Assembly: GCF_001263205.1 (NCBI RefSeq)
Contig: NZ_CP012333.1
Location: 5,123,001 to 5,187,000, forward strand
Reading direction: 5' to 3'
Source: Labilithrix luteola
Lineage (GTDB): Bacteria; Myxococcota_A; Polyangia; Polyangiales; Polyangiaceae
Length of the DNA stretch: 64,000 nucleotides
Of the stretch, positions 8,256 through 15,437 are shown one piece after another (the first letter of the stretch is position 1; each line of letters begins with the position of its first letter). The notes under the pieces were generated by a model. It was given only the letters and a program-made list of their open reading frames with translations, did no database searches and had not been told where the DNA came from. Both the position numbers and the translations under genes were made by a program.

Positions 8256-9319
8256 GCTCGGCATAGGACGCGGAGGTTCTCGGCCTCGCCGCTGCCGCCC
8301 AGTGCCCGGGGCGTCACGTGGTCGACTTCGAGAAACGAGCGCGCTGGACACCGCTGCCCGTTCTTGCCGACGAACGAGCATTGCCAGCCATCACGCTCGA
8401 AGGCTTCCCGCCGAGCCGCACGCGTCACATACCCGTGCTGAGCCGATGGCTTGCGAAGGCGCGCTCGCGAGGTCGTTCCAAGCTTCTCCTTCGAGAGTTT
8501 CTCGATGAGCAGGTCGACGGCTTGCTCGATGATCACCGCGAGGTCGCCGCTCGGATTTCGATGGCTCATCAGAGCTCGTGCGAGCTCCAGCTTGTCGCGA
8601 AGAACCTCGTCGGCCGTGAGTTGTACTTTGTAGCGCCGCTCCGCGATGGCCTGCAGTTGCGGCGGTGGAACGCGGCTCGGCGCGTGCGAAGTCGTCGTCA
8701 TCACTTTTCGCGACGAAGCGGCCGAGGAAGACGACCGACGCTCCGGCAGCTTCCGAATCGACGCTTGAACGTCGGGCTTCGGCGCCATTCGCGCCACGAG
8801 CTCCTCGACCTCGCGTTTCGTCTTACCGCCGGCGGTGGCGACGATCTCGTCGACATTCGCCTCCGTGAGAAGGTCACGCAGAAGCACGAGATTCGAGAGA
8901 TGGATTTGGCCCGAGGCAATCGCATCCAGCAGCACTGGCAAACGCCGAACGAGACGCTCCGCCGTGAGCCTTCGAAACGCTTCTCCCTCGCTGAAGCCGA
9001 GCCTGCGCGTGCAAAAGTCGAACATCGACGAACATCCGAGCTCGAGATGAAGTCGACGCTCCTCGATCTCGACGAGATAGACGACCACCCTCGCGAGCGA
9101 CCGCCTCTCCGCGCCGACGAACGACTTCAGATCGACGAGAATCTCTTCATTCGACACCCCCGCGAGAGGTCTAGGCACCGTGTCCGCATGGACGCAGCCT
9201 CTCGCCAGCTCACCTCCGCCGCGAACGTTTCCGCACAGCCACTCGCTCACGGTTCCACGCCACGCCTGCCACGACAGCCCGGGGAGCAGCTCGCCCTCGG
9301 CCCGATCTCGTTCGCTCAT
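7856..9319 (-). CDS. DUF222-like HNH endonuclease family protein, copy 1
   Basis: 487 residues from ATG 9319, set by the strong AGGGAGGGG site upstream; the open frame to 9430 is non-coding. Residues about 60-200 form the helical DUF222-type domain (SNEEILVDLKSFVGAERR, LGFSEGEAFRRLTAERLVRR). Near residues 340-390 is the HNH nuclease: CSFVGKNGQRC, LEVDHVTPRALGG, ENLRVLCRAHN, with paired Cys for zinc and the catalytic His-Asn-His set. The C-terminal helices (ARKHVRTALLSLGF) resemble a RuvA C-terminal domain. It is close to the gene at 44294-45751, so it belongs to a dispersed repeat family. Confidence 0.88.
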   Translation of the reverse strand: MSERDRAEGELLPGLSWQAWRGTVSEWLCGNVRGGGELARGCVHADTVPRPLAGVSNEEILVDLKSFVGAERRSLARVVVYLVEIEERRLHLELGCSSMFDFCTRRLGFSEGEAFRRLTAERLVRRLPVLLDAIASGQIHLSNLVLLRDLLTEANVDEIVATAGGKTKREVEELVARMAPKPDVQASIRKLPERRSSSSAASSRKVMTTTSHAPSRVPPPQLQAIAERRYKVQLTADEVLRDKLELARALMSHRNPSGDLAVIIEQAVDLLIEKLSKEKLGTTSRARLRKPSAQHGYVTRAARREAFERDGWQCSFVGKNGQRCPARSFLEVDHVTPRALGGSGEAENLRVLCRAHNRDAAERVFGRAHVEARIRSIRKHSSRRLDRNAPPAAPADFSQRKFEATRTTTTTALPSAIGGLAREASHVAPEQAQDGDARKHVRTALLSLGFRVAEADRALLVIDRQECDEPWRRPIEALVREALRILT

Positions 9320-9570
9320 ATGCCCCTCCCTGGTCGCCCCCACACCTGCGAGTTCGAGGTTTGGAAACCTAATCATGGAATATCTATTCGCAAGTCGATT
9401 GATGGACTTGTTTTGAGAACTGTATTGCAAGTGCCGCAGGATGCGGTGGTCGTTCCGTCCCTCCCGAACTCGAACGGTTCATCCTGCCTCCGCGCCGCTC
9501 GAAACGACGATTCGCTCGCGCCGTGAAGACCAAGATGAGCAACGATGACCGATAGCGCCCAACCGCGGTC
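9320..9570 (-). repeat. Conserved upstream segment of the HNH repeat unit, copy 1
   Basis: About 250 bp upstream of HNH copy 1 aligns, in the gene's orientation, with 44044-44293 upstream of copy 2. It starts at GACCGCGGTT and runs to the shared ribosome site. A similar peptide frame is open in both copies, but substitutions look no more frequent at silent than at changing sites, so it is treated as non-coding. Confidence 0.7.
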
Positions 9571-9671
9571 AAAGAGGTGCCCCGTAAGTGAACGGCATTG
9601 GCGCCACGGCAGGCATTCGACGCAACCATGGCGATCTGCGAGCTGCCGAATCTTGCGGCTACACGCGGTTC

Positions 9672-9905
9672 ATGCAGCTCCACGATGTCTCCAACGAAGA
9701 GCTCCTCGCGGTCTTGAAGGCGTTCGTCAGTTCGATTTCTGCACGCGGCGCCTCGCTTCAGCGAGGGAGGGGCGCTTCGCCATCTCACGGCGGCGCGTCT
9801 CGTTCGACGTTGGCCCGCGCTTCTCGCCGCAATCGCCTCGGCACGAATCTACCTCTCGAGCCTCGTGCTCCTGCGCGTCGTTCTTACCGACGCCATTGTC
9901 GAAAG
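9672..9905 (+). pseudogene. Decayed HNH/DUF222 gene, head-to-head with copy 1
   Basis: The plus strand encodes SNEELLAVLKAFV, then jumps to FDFCTRRL and, in shifted frames, the remains of the RLTAARLVRR and ASARIYLSSLVLLR region of the DUF222 domain. About 45 codons are missing between the first two blocks, and at least one frameshift follows. It points away from the intact copy 1, so the two were once a divergent pair. Homology is lost before 9993. Confidence 0.7.
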
Positions 9906-9992
9906 TTCGAGACGAGTGGGACCGCTGCAGCAGCGACGGGGGCGAATTGCATTGCTCGACGCGGCTCGTGACCCGCTCTACGCTGCGCGCTC

Positions 9993-10661
9993 ATGCGTAC
10001 GCTTGCAGAGCTCGTCGACACGCGAGAGCCCGGATGGCCGCTCGTCGAGCAGATGATCGAGGCCGCGACGAATCGAGTCGAAGTGCTCCCTGCGGAACCG
10101 GAGGATGGCGCACGAGCGCTCGTGGGCATTCAGGTGACGACGCGATCTCCGATGGGGGCCATGGCCTATCGAACGGGCGGGCTCCTCGTGGATCACGGGT
10201 GGATGCGAATCCTCGGAGCCGGGAGCGCTCGCCTTCCGCGCGACCTCGCGCGATGGAACTTCCCCAGCGGCTTGCCACATGCTCCGCGTCTTCCTGGCGC
10301 GTTCCTTGTCGCCGATGACGTGCTCGGCGGATTCTTCGCGATGAACGGCGGCGCGTTCGAGGGGCCGATGGGCAACGTCTTCTATTTCGCTCCCGATACG
10401 CTCGTCTGGGAAGATCTCGGGAGAGGCTACACGGACTTCCTCGAGTTCGTTTTCCTCGGCGACCTTGCCAAGTTCTACGAGGGTTCCCGCTGGGCCGGCT
10501 GGGAAGAGGAGGTTCATCGCCTCTCTGGCGATCACGCCTTCAGCTTCCACCCCTTCTTGTTCGCGGCGAGTGAGGGCGGTATCGAGGGGCGGAGTCGCAG
10601 AGCCGTTGCCATCGAGGAACTCTGGAATCTCCATGCCAACGACCACCGCGCCCAGCGCTGA
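9993..10661 (+). CDS. DUF2625 family protein
   Basis: 222 residues covering the whole DUF2625 family. Recognisable blocks are MRTLAELVD at the start, NRVEVLPAEP near 28, QVTTRSPMGAMAY near 48, GGLLVDHGWMRILGAGS near 62, then ADDVLGGFFAMNGG and YFAPDTLVWEDLGRGYTDF. The function is unknown. The protein has no signal peptide and is probably cytoplasmic. No clear partner is adjacent: an HNH relic lies upstream and an RHH operon downstream. Confidence 0.9.
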   Translation: MRTLAELVDTREPGWPLVEQMIEAATNRVEVLPAEPEDGARALVGIQVTTRSPMGAMAYRTGGLLVDHGWMRILGAGSARLPRDLARWNFPSGLPHAPRLPGAFLVADDVLGGFFAMNGGAFEGPMGNVFYFAPDTLVWEDLGRGYTDFLEFVFLGDLAKFYEGSRWAGWEEEVHRLSGDHAFSFHPFLFAASEGGIEGRSRRAVAIEELWNLHANDHRAQR

Positions 10662-10665
10662 TCCC

Positions 10666-10782
10666 CTCTACTCCCTCTCGCGCGGCGTGCGTCTCTCGCA
10701 TTCGAAGGGGGCCCATCTCGTCGGACTCGGGAATATCGACGAACGTCGCCGCTTCCTCGCTGCCGTCCGAGAGCGCGTCTAG
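10666..10782 (+). pseudogene. Possible C-terminal remnant of a PH-like protein
   Basis: The short frame after DUF2625 reads SLSRGVRLSHSKGAHLVG, then a DERRRFLAAVRERV helix and a stop. This resembles the last strand and helix of small bacterial PH-like membrane proteins. There is no room for the rest of such a protein and no good start. The call is tentative. Confidence 0.25.
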
Positions 10783-10865
10783 CGCGTTCGACACGCCACG
10801 CCTTCGAGGGCCCAGCGTCGGGCTGTGTTTCGGTGCCGACCGGCTCATGGCCGTCTGAACTTGAA

Positions 10866-10886
10866 GCTAGCATGCTAGCAAGCTAG
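10866..10886. promoter_or_regulatory. Palindromic operator for the RHH regulator
   Basis: A perfect 14-bp palindrome GCTAGCATGCTAGC (10866-10879) is followed by a third GCTAG half-site, 10 bp before the RHH start codon. Tandem short dyads are typical binding sites of ribbon-helix-helix dimers. Autoregulation of the operon is inferred from the position. Confidence 0.65.
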
Positions 10887-10895
10887 GTTGAGGGC

Positions 10896-11066
10896 ATGGC
10901 AGACGACGTGAAACAGTTCAACGTGTATCTGCCGACCGAGCTGATTCGCGAGGTCAAGCATCACGCCGTCGAGACCGAGCAGTCGCTGTCGGCAATCGTG
11001 GCCGCGGCGTTGCGCGCGTATCTCGACGAGCCACGGCGCAAGCGGAGGACGACGCATGGCGACTGA
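10896..11066 (+). CDS. Ribbon-helix-helix transcriptional regulator
   Basis: A 56-residue protein. An N-terminal strand (KQFNVYLP) is followed by helix 1 (ELIREVKHHAVETEQ), a Ser-Leu-Ser turn and helix 2 (AIVAAALRAYLDEP), then a basic tail. This is the RHH/CopG DNA-binding fold. It overlaps the next gene by 11 bp (ATGGCGACTGA), so translation is probably coupled. The palindrome just upstream is its likely operator. Its partner is a VOC protein rather than a toxin, so this is a regulator, not an antitoxin. Confidence 0.8.
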   Translation: MADDVKQFNVYLPTELIREVKHHAVETEQSLSAIVAAALRAYLDEPRRKRRTTHGD

Positions 11067-11418
11067 AGGCATCCAAGGTCTGCTCTTCGAAACGCACAAT
11101 TGGGGGAAGACGGTCGCGTTCTGGAAGGCGCTCGGCTACGTGCTCGAGTTCGAGACTGACCATCACTCCGGCCAACTTCGTCACCCGAGCGGTGGGCCGT
11201 TTCTGTTCATCGCCGAAAGGCCGGCCGAGCAACCGATCAAGGTCGTGCCCATGGTGTCGGTGAAGGACGCCGCCCAGTTCTCGCCGCCGAGCAGCGCCAC
11301 CGTCGTGCGGCCTTTCGAGGAACAGCACTGGCCTGCCCTCGAGATGCTGGTCACGGATCCCGACGGTCGCGAGCTCAGCGTGCAGGCGCCGCTACCGACG
11401 GAGAAGGCCCATGGCTGA
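11056..11418 (+). CDS. VOC (glyoxalase/bleomycin-resistance fold) protein
   Basis: 120 residues with the paired beta-alpha-beta-beta-beta plan of the VOC superfamily: GIQGLLFETHNWGKTVAFWKA at the start of the first half, and LEMLVTDPDGRELSVQAP as the last strands, where the final Glu is a usual metal ligand. The second module is short and divergent. Family members bind or modify small molecules, including drug-binding proteins. The substrate cannot be read from the sequence. It is the middle gene of an RHH-VOC-methyltransferase operon with overlaps on both sides. Confidence 0.8.
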   Translation: MATEGIQGLLFETHNWGKTVAFWKALGYVLEFETDHHSGQLRHPSGGPFLFIAERPAEQPIKVVPMVSVKDAAQFSPPSSATVVRPFEEQHWPALEMLVTDPDGRELSVQAPLPTEKAHG

Positions 11419-12268
11419 CAAGTCGACCGTAGAGCCGGAGAACACGGCGGCCCGCGTGGCCTTGTGGCGTGCGTTACACGTCCAGTCCGACGCGCAACCT
11501 CACGTGCTCGAAGACGAAGTCGGACTGAAGCTCTTGGCTCCGGAGGGCGATTGGAAGAGCCGGCCGGACATGAGTCCGTTCACGAAGCCCTTCCGTGCCT
11601 CCATCTTGGGGCGCGCGCGCTTCATCGAAGATCTCGTCGAGGAGCGTGCCGGTCGAGGCGTCGGCCAATACGTGATTCTCGGCGCCGGGCTCGACACCTT
11701 CGCGCAGCGTCGGCCGGAGCTTGCGTCGCGTCTCGTCGTGTTCGAGGTCGATCAGCCCGCGCCCCAAGCGTGGAAGCGTCAGCGCCTCGTCGAGCTCGGC
11801 TTCGGCATTCCGGATTCCCTGCGGCTCGTGCCGGTCGATTTCGAAGCCGGCGACGCCTGGTGGGAGCGGCTTGCCGCGGCCGGCTTCGATCGCGCGAGGC
11901 CGTCGGTGGTGGTGTCCACGGGCGTCAGCATGTACCTCACGAAGGACGCCATCATGGCCACCTTGCGTGACGTCGCGGCGCTCGCGCCGGGATCCACGTT
12001 CGTCATGTCGTTCTTGCTCCCATTCGAGCTTCTCGATCCCGAGATCCGTCCAGGAATGCAGCGCGCGGCGGATGGGGCGCGGGCCAGCGGGACGCCCTTC
12101 ATCAGCTTCTTTACGCCCGCGGAGATGCTCGACATGGCCCGTGGAGCGGGCTTTCGAAACGTCGAGCACGTGTCTTCGGCCGCCCTTGCCGATCGTTACT
12201 TCGCGGGGCGAACGGACGGCCTTCGTCCACCGAACAACTCGGAAGAATTGCTGGTCGCGACGACCTAG
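11411..12268 (+). CDS. Class I SAM-dependent methyltransferase, LCMT-like
   Basis: 285 residues of the leucine-carboxyl-methyltransferase-like family. An arginine-containing entry motif (FTKPFRASILGRARFIEDLV) is followed by the SAM motif YVILGAGLDTFAQR near residue 80, an acidic FEVDQP about 20 residues later, and VVVSTGVSMYLTKDAI near residue 170. Bacterial members methylate small molecules or carboxyl groups. It overlaps the VOC gene by 8 bp and closes the RHH-regulated operon, so both enzymes probably act on, or respond to, the same compound. The substrate is unknown. Confidence 0.87.
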   Translation: MADKSTVEPENTAARVALWRALHVQSDAQPHVLEDEVGLKLLAPEGDWKSRPDMSPFTKPFRASILGRARFIEDLVEERAGRGVGQYVILGAGLDTFAQRRPELASRLVVFEVDQPAPQAWKRQRLVELGFGIPDSLRLVPVDFEAGDAWWERLAAAGFDRARPSVVVSTGVSMYLTKDAIMATLRDVAALAPGSTFVMSFLLPFELLDPEIRPGMQRAADGARASGTPFISFFTPAEMLDMARGAGFRNVEHVSSAALADRYFAGRTDGLRPPNNSEELLVATT

Positions 12269-12578
12269 CGAATCAAACGCCTTCCGGCCGCGGCGGTGAG
12301 CGGGGCTGTCTGCCTGCGCAAGCTGGCTCGTTGTGACGAACGTGGCGGCCTTGTGCGAGCAGACACGATCGCCCACGTCCGTGCTCGACGCCGGCAAGAC
12401 CGAGTGTTTGCAGCGAGGATCTACGCGTCGCTTACTCCATTCGCGTGAATTGCTTCTGAATCGAGCTTCCACCGCGACCTCGCAGCCGCGCAGCGGAGCA
12501 GCGTTCGGTACGCGCGATGCAGTCGTGCCGGCCATTCAGGCGACCACCCGGTCCCTGTACGGACGTTTGGAGGCAACT

Positions 12579-12935
12579 ATGATGCGATCCATCTCGACCC
12601 TGGGGCTCGTGGCGGCGCTCGCCGTCGGTTGCTCGGCCACACCCGTGCCTCCGGCTCGGATGGCGTCGGCCGACGCGGCGGTACAGTCGGCGCGCGAAGC
12701 GGGGGCAGAGCGTTCCCCCGAAGCAAGCAGGCATTTGACTCTCGCCGAAGACGAGCTGGGCAAAGCCAAAATGCTGAACAGCGAGGGCAAGACCGACGAG
12801 GCCGAGGCGGCGCTCACGCGAGCGCAGTCCGATGCGGCTCTCGCGGCCGCGCTCGCTCGTGAAGCCGATCAACGGGCGAAGTCAGTAACACCCATTCAAC
12901 CCGTCCCCGCGACGCAGCCCGCGCCCGGACCTTGA
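12579..12935 (+). CDS. DUF4398-type lipoprotein
   Basis: 118 residues from ATG 12579, placed by TTGGAGG six bases upstream; the open frame reaches 12333 with no such site. The signal peptide ends in AVGC. The rest is an Ala/Glu/Lys-rich helical hairpin (SADAAVQSAREAGAERSPEA, LTLAEDELGKAKMLNSEGKT) as in DUF4398 envelope proteins. It lies 17 bp before an OmpA-like lipoprotein with the same kind of N-terminal helices, so they probably form one envelope complex. Both would be anchored by lipid. Confidence 0.82.
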   Translation: MMRSISTLGLVAALAVGCSATPVPPARMASADAAVQSAREAGAERSPEASRHLTLAEDELGKAKMLNSEGKTDEAEAALTRAQSDAALAAALAREADQRAKSVTPIQPVPATQPAPGP

Positions 12936-12952
12936 CCGCTGAGGAGGATGTC

Positions 12953-13759
12953 ATGAAACGCATGGTCTCGGTTCTCACTCCCCCGGCGCTCGCCGCGCTC
13001 GCATTTGGCGTGCTCGCGGGGTGCGCTGGAAATCAACCCCCGCCGACGGAGCTCCGGAACGCGCGCGCGGCCTACCATCGCGCAGCGTCGGATCCGGTTG
13101 CGCAATACAACGAATCCGGCCTCATCGAATCCCGACAGGCCCTCGACGTCGCGGAGCGACAGTACGAGGATTCGCCGAAATCCCAAGAGACGAAGACGGC
13201 TGGATACGTCGCCGAGCGTCAGGCGCAGGTTGCCGAGGCGAACGCTCGCACGTCAGCGGCTACGCAGGAACAGCTGCAGAAGGAGCAGCGCCTCGCAGGA
13301 AAGTCGGAGCGCCGCGCCGATATCGCGCTCGAGCGACTCGGCCTCGCCGCAAAGGACGAGCCGCGTGGAACGGTGATCACGCTGCCCGAAGCGAACATGT
13401 TCGACACGAACAAAGCGGTGATCCGTCCGGAGGCGAAAGCGCGGCTCACCGAGGTTGCCAAAGCCGTGAAGAGCGTGGCTGAAGAAGGCCAGCCTCAAGA
13501 CCAGGGACGGACGATGACGCTCATCGGGTATACCGACAGCACCGGCAGTGACGAGCGGAACGCCACGCTTTCGAAGGAGCGTTCCGACGCCGTACGTACG
13601 TTCTTCGGCGAACACGGTTTGAACGAAGCCAAGATCCAGACCGAAGGGCGCGGCGAGGCCGATCCGGTCGCCGACAATGGAACAAAGGAAGGCCGCGCGC
13701 AGAACCGTCGAGTGGAAATCGTCATCTCTCCACCGACGCACGGCGGCACAATGAAGTAG
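12953..13759 (+). CDS. OmpA-family peptidoglycan-binding lipoprotein with helical N-terminus
   Basis: 268 residues from ATG 12953, which has a GAGGAGG site; the upstream TTG at 12932 is less likely. The signal peptide ends in VLAGC. Residues about 30-135 are a long Ala/Glu/Gln/Arg-rich helical region like DUF4398. Residues about 140-262 form the OmpA C-terminal domain: FDTNKAVIRPEAK, LIGYTDSTGSDERN, LSKERSDAVRTFF and GRAQNRRVEIVI, holding the Asp and Arg that bind meso-diaminopimelate. It should sit in the outer membrane and grip the cell wall. It forms an operon with the DUF4398 lipoprotein. Confidence 0.92.
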   Translation: MKRMVSVLTPPALAALAFGVLAGCAGNQPPPTELRNARAAYHRAASDPVAQYNESGLIESRQALDVAERQYEDSPKSQETKTAGYVAERQAQVAEANARTSAATQEQLQKEQRLAGKSERRADIALERLGLAAKDEPRGTVITLPEANMFDTNKAVIRPEAKARLTEVAKAVKSVAEEGQPQDQGRTMTLIGYTDSTGSDERNATLSKERSDAVRTFFGEHGLNEAKIQTEGRGEADPVADNGTKEGRAQNRRVEIVISPPTHGGTMK

Positions 13760-13798
13760 TGGTTCGGAGGGGAGTCGAAACCCTCGCGACCGAGCCAC
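13759..13798 (+). terminator. Long stem-loop after the OmpA-like gene
   Basis: Outer arms GTGGTTCGG and CCGAGCCAC pair over 9 bp with one G-U. Inner arms GAGGG and CCCTC pair around a 9-nt loop. The stem begins on the last base of the stop codon. There is no U-run, so intrinsic termination is possible but not certain. Confidence 0.5.
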
Positions 13799-13954
13799 CG
13801 AGCCCGCTAGCGCGCCGTTCGTCGTCGATCGCGACGGGCGGCGCGTACGTCTATCGGGAAACCACGATGCGGGGCGATACCGGCGCGATGACCAGGCCGG
13901 AATGGTTTCGATGATTCGACACTCCGCTGCCGTTTGCTCGTACGATGACGGCGA

Positions 13955-15226
13955 GTGTTGGCATCATCGACTCGCAGGCAAGGGATCGCGCTTCTTACGG
14001 TCGTTGCGGGCTGCGCCGGCGGGTTGATTGCGGCCTGCCAGGTCGTCGCCGGCATCGAGCGTGTGGACAAAGGCAGCGAAGTGCCCTCTTCGCCTTCGGC
14101 AGAGACGGATGCGGGAGACGCCGCATCGAACCCGCCAGGCGACCCGTGCGTACATGCGGGGCTTCCGGGGCTGCCGGAGGTCGACAACGACCCGACGCGT
14201 GAGCTGCCCACCATCGTCATGGCGGTGGACACATCCACCATCAATCCAAACGGCGTCTCCGCCGAAGGCGTCGATCTCGACGGCGTTTGTACGTGCGATA
14301 CGCGACTGGACACGGCGCACGGCGGCGCAAGCTCGTGTGTCCGCGCGGGCGAGCCCATCTGCGACGGGGATGGCGGCGTCGACAGCCACTTCGCGGCGGC
14401 TGTCGCGGCCTTCACGACGGCCTTCGACCGCGACGACTTCACGCGGGTCAACGAAACCATCCGGCTCGGCCGCACCAGCCTGCTGCTGTTCCTTCGCAAG
14501 TACAACGGCCTCGCCAACGACCGTGACGTCGAGCTTGGCATCGTCGCGAGCAACGGCCTTCGCGACTCGCACTGCCCCGATTCGGTCGAAGGACCTCTGG
14601 GCTTTTACTCGCCGGGTTGGTGTGGCGATGACGAGTGGACCGTCTTCCCCGATACCATCGTCAACGGATTCCCCATCGCCTACACCGCCGGCCACGTGAG
14701 CGATTACCGCCTTGTCGTCGAACTGGATTACGGCATCCCGATTCCGTTCGGCAACGTGCAGGTCGTCGCAGGATCACCGATAACCTTCGGTCGGCTCGTT
14801 CCGCTCGGTGACGACCTGAAGCCGCGCGACCCGGCACGCCCGCCCGCCACCGCGAACGAGCAGCGCTTCTATCGCATCGAAGACGGTTTGATCTCGGGGC
14901 GCGTCGCGGCGACGGACATGCTCGCGGGGCTTGGTTCTTCACTTCTGCCCGACTCGGTTGGCGGTGGGCGCCTCTGCCAGAATCCAACCCTGTACTCGCT
15001 CGTCCACGACCGCATCTGTGGTGCCCTCGACATCGCGAAATCGAAGAAGCTCGACTTCGCCGATGGCTACGCTTGCGACGCGGTATCGACGTCGATCTAT
15101 TTCACCGCCGCCCCCGCGCGGTTCGGCAAAACCGATACCTCACCGCAAGAAGAGAACGGCTGCGCCGCCGTCGACGGCGGCCCTATCGATTCGGGCAGCT
15201 CGGTGACGACGTATAGCTGCAAGTAG
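13955..15226 (+). CDS. Large secreted lipoprotein of unknown function
   Basis: 423 residues from a GTG. The signal peptide has an Arg-rich start, a long hydrophobic core and a LIAAC lipobox, followed by an acidic Ser/Pro/Asp linker. The body has at least ten Cys, including CTCDTRLD and a late GCAAVDGGP, suggesting disulfides. An MAVDTSTI segment recalls the first strand of a VWA-like fold, but the MIDAS pattern is not complete enough to claim it. Similar orphan lipoproteins are common in myxobacteria. It appears monocistronic. Confidence 0.75.
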   Translation: MLASSTRRQGIALLTVVAGCAGGLIAACQVVAGIERVDKGSEVPSSPSAETDAGDAASNPPGDPCVHAGLPGLPEVDNDPTRELPTIVMAVDTSTINPNGVSAEGVDLDGVCTCDTRLDTAHGGASSCVRAGEPICDGDGGVDSHFAAAVAAFTTAFDRDDFTRVNETIRLGRTSLLLFLRKYNGLANDRDVELGIVASNGLRDSHCPDSVEGPLGFYSPGWCGDDEWTVFPDTIVNGFPIAYTAGHVSDYRLVVELDYGIPIPFGNVQVVAGSPITFGRLVPLGDDLKPRDPARPPATANEQRFYRIEDGLISGRVAATDMLAGLGSSLLPDSVGGGRLCQNPTLYSLVHDRICGALDIAKSKKLDFADGYACDAVSTSIYFTAAPARFGKTDTSPQEENGCAAVDGGPIDSGSSVTTYSCK

Positions 15227-15252
15227 CTTGTCGTGTGTGTGACGGAATCGCG

Positions 15253-15437
15253 TTACTTGGCAGTTCGGTTGACGGCGTAGCGCAGGAAAACCGTGTTGTC
15301 GAAGTTTCGTGTCTCGCGCAAGTCGAGTGACACGAAGTGACGAAGTGGGAATGCGGGTGTTCCTCCGCCCACGGCGACAGGCACCATGAAGAGCTGAACC
15401 TCATCCACGAGTCCCGCGCGGAAGGCCTCATGGGCCG
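15253..15437 (-). pseudogene. C-terminal remnant of a RibD_C/dihydrofolate-reductase-like protein
   Basis: The last 60 codons read HEAFRAGLVDEVQLFMVPV, then VGGGTPAFPL and a final LRYAV strand. This is the standard C-terminus of dihydrofolate reductase-like (RibD_C) proteins of about 180-190 residues. Everything before HEAF is missing, and the relic abuts the 3' end of the histidine kinase on the same strand in another frame. It has no ribosome site and is not expected to be functional. Confidence 0.75.

Noticed and set aside
10896..11418. Toxin-antitoxin pair with the RHH protein as antitoxin
   Set aside because: The partner is a VOC-fold protein followed by a methyltransferase, with no toxin family features.
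13759..13798. tRNA 3'-end-like sequence on the minus strand
   Set aside because: The T-stem has mismatches and no 5' acceptor or anticodon arm exists upstream; a terminator stem explains the pairing.
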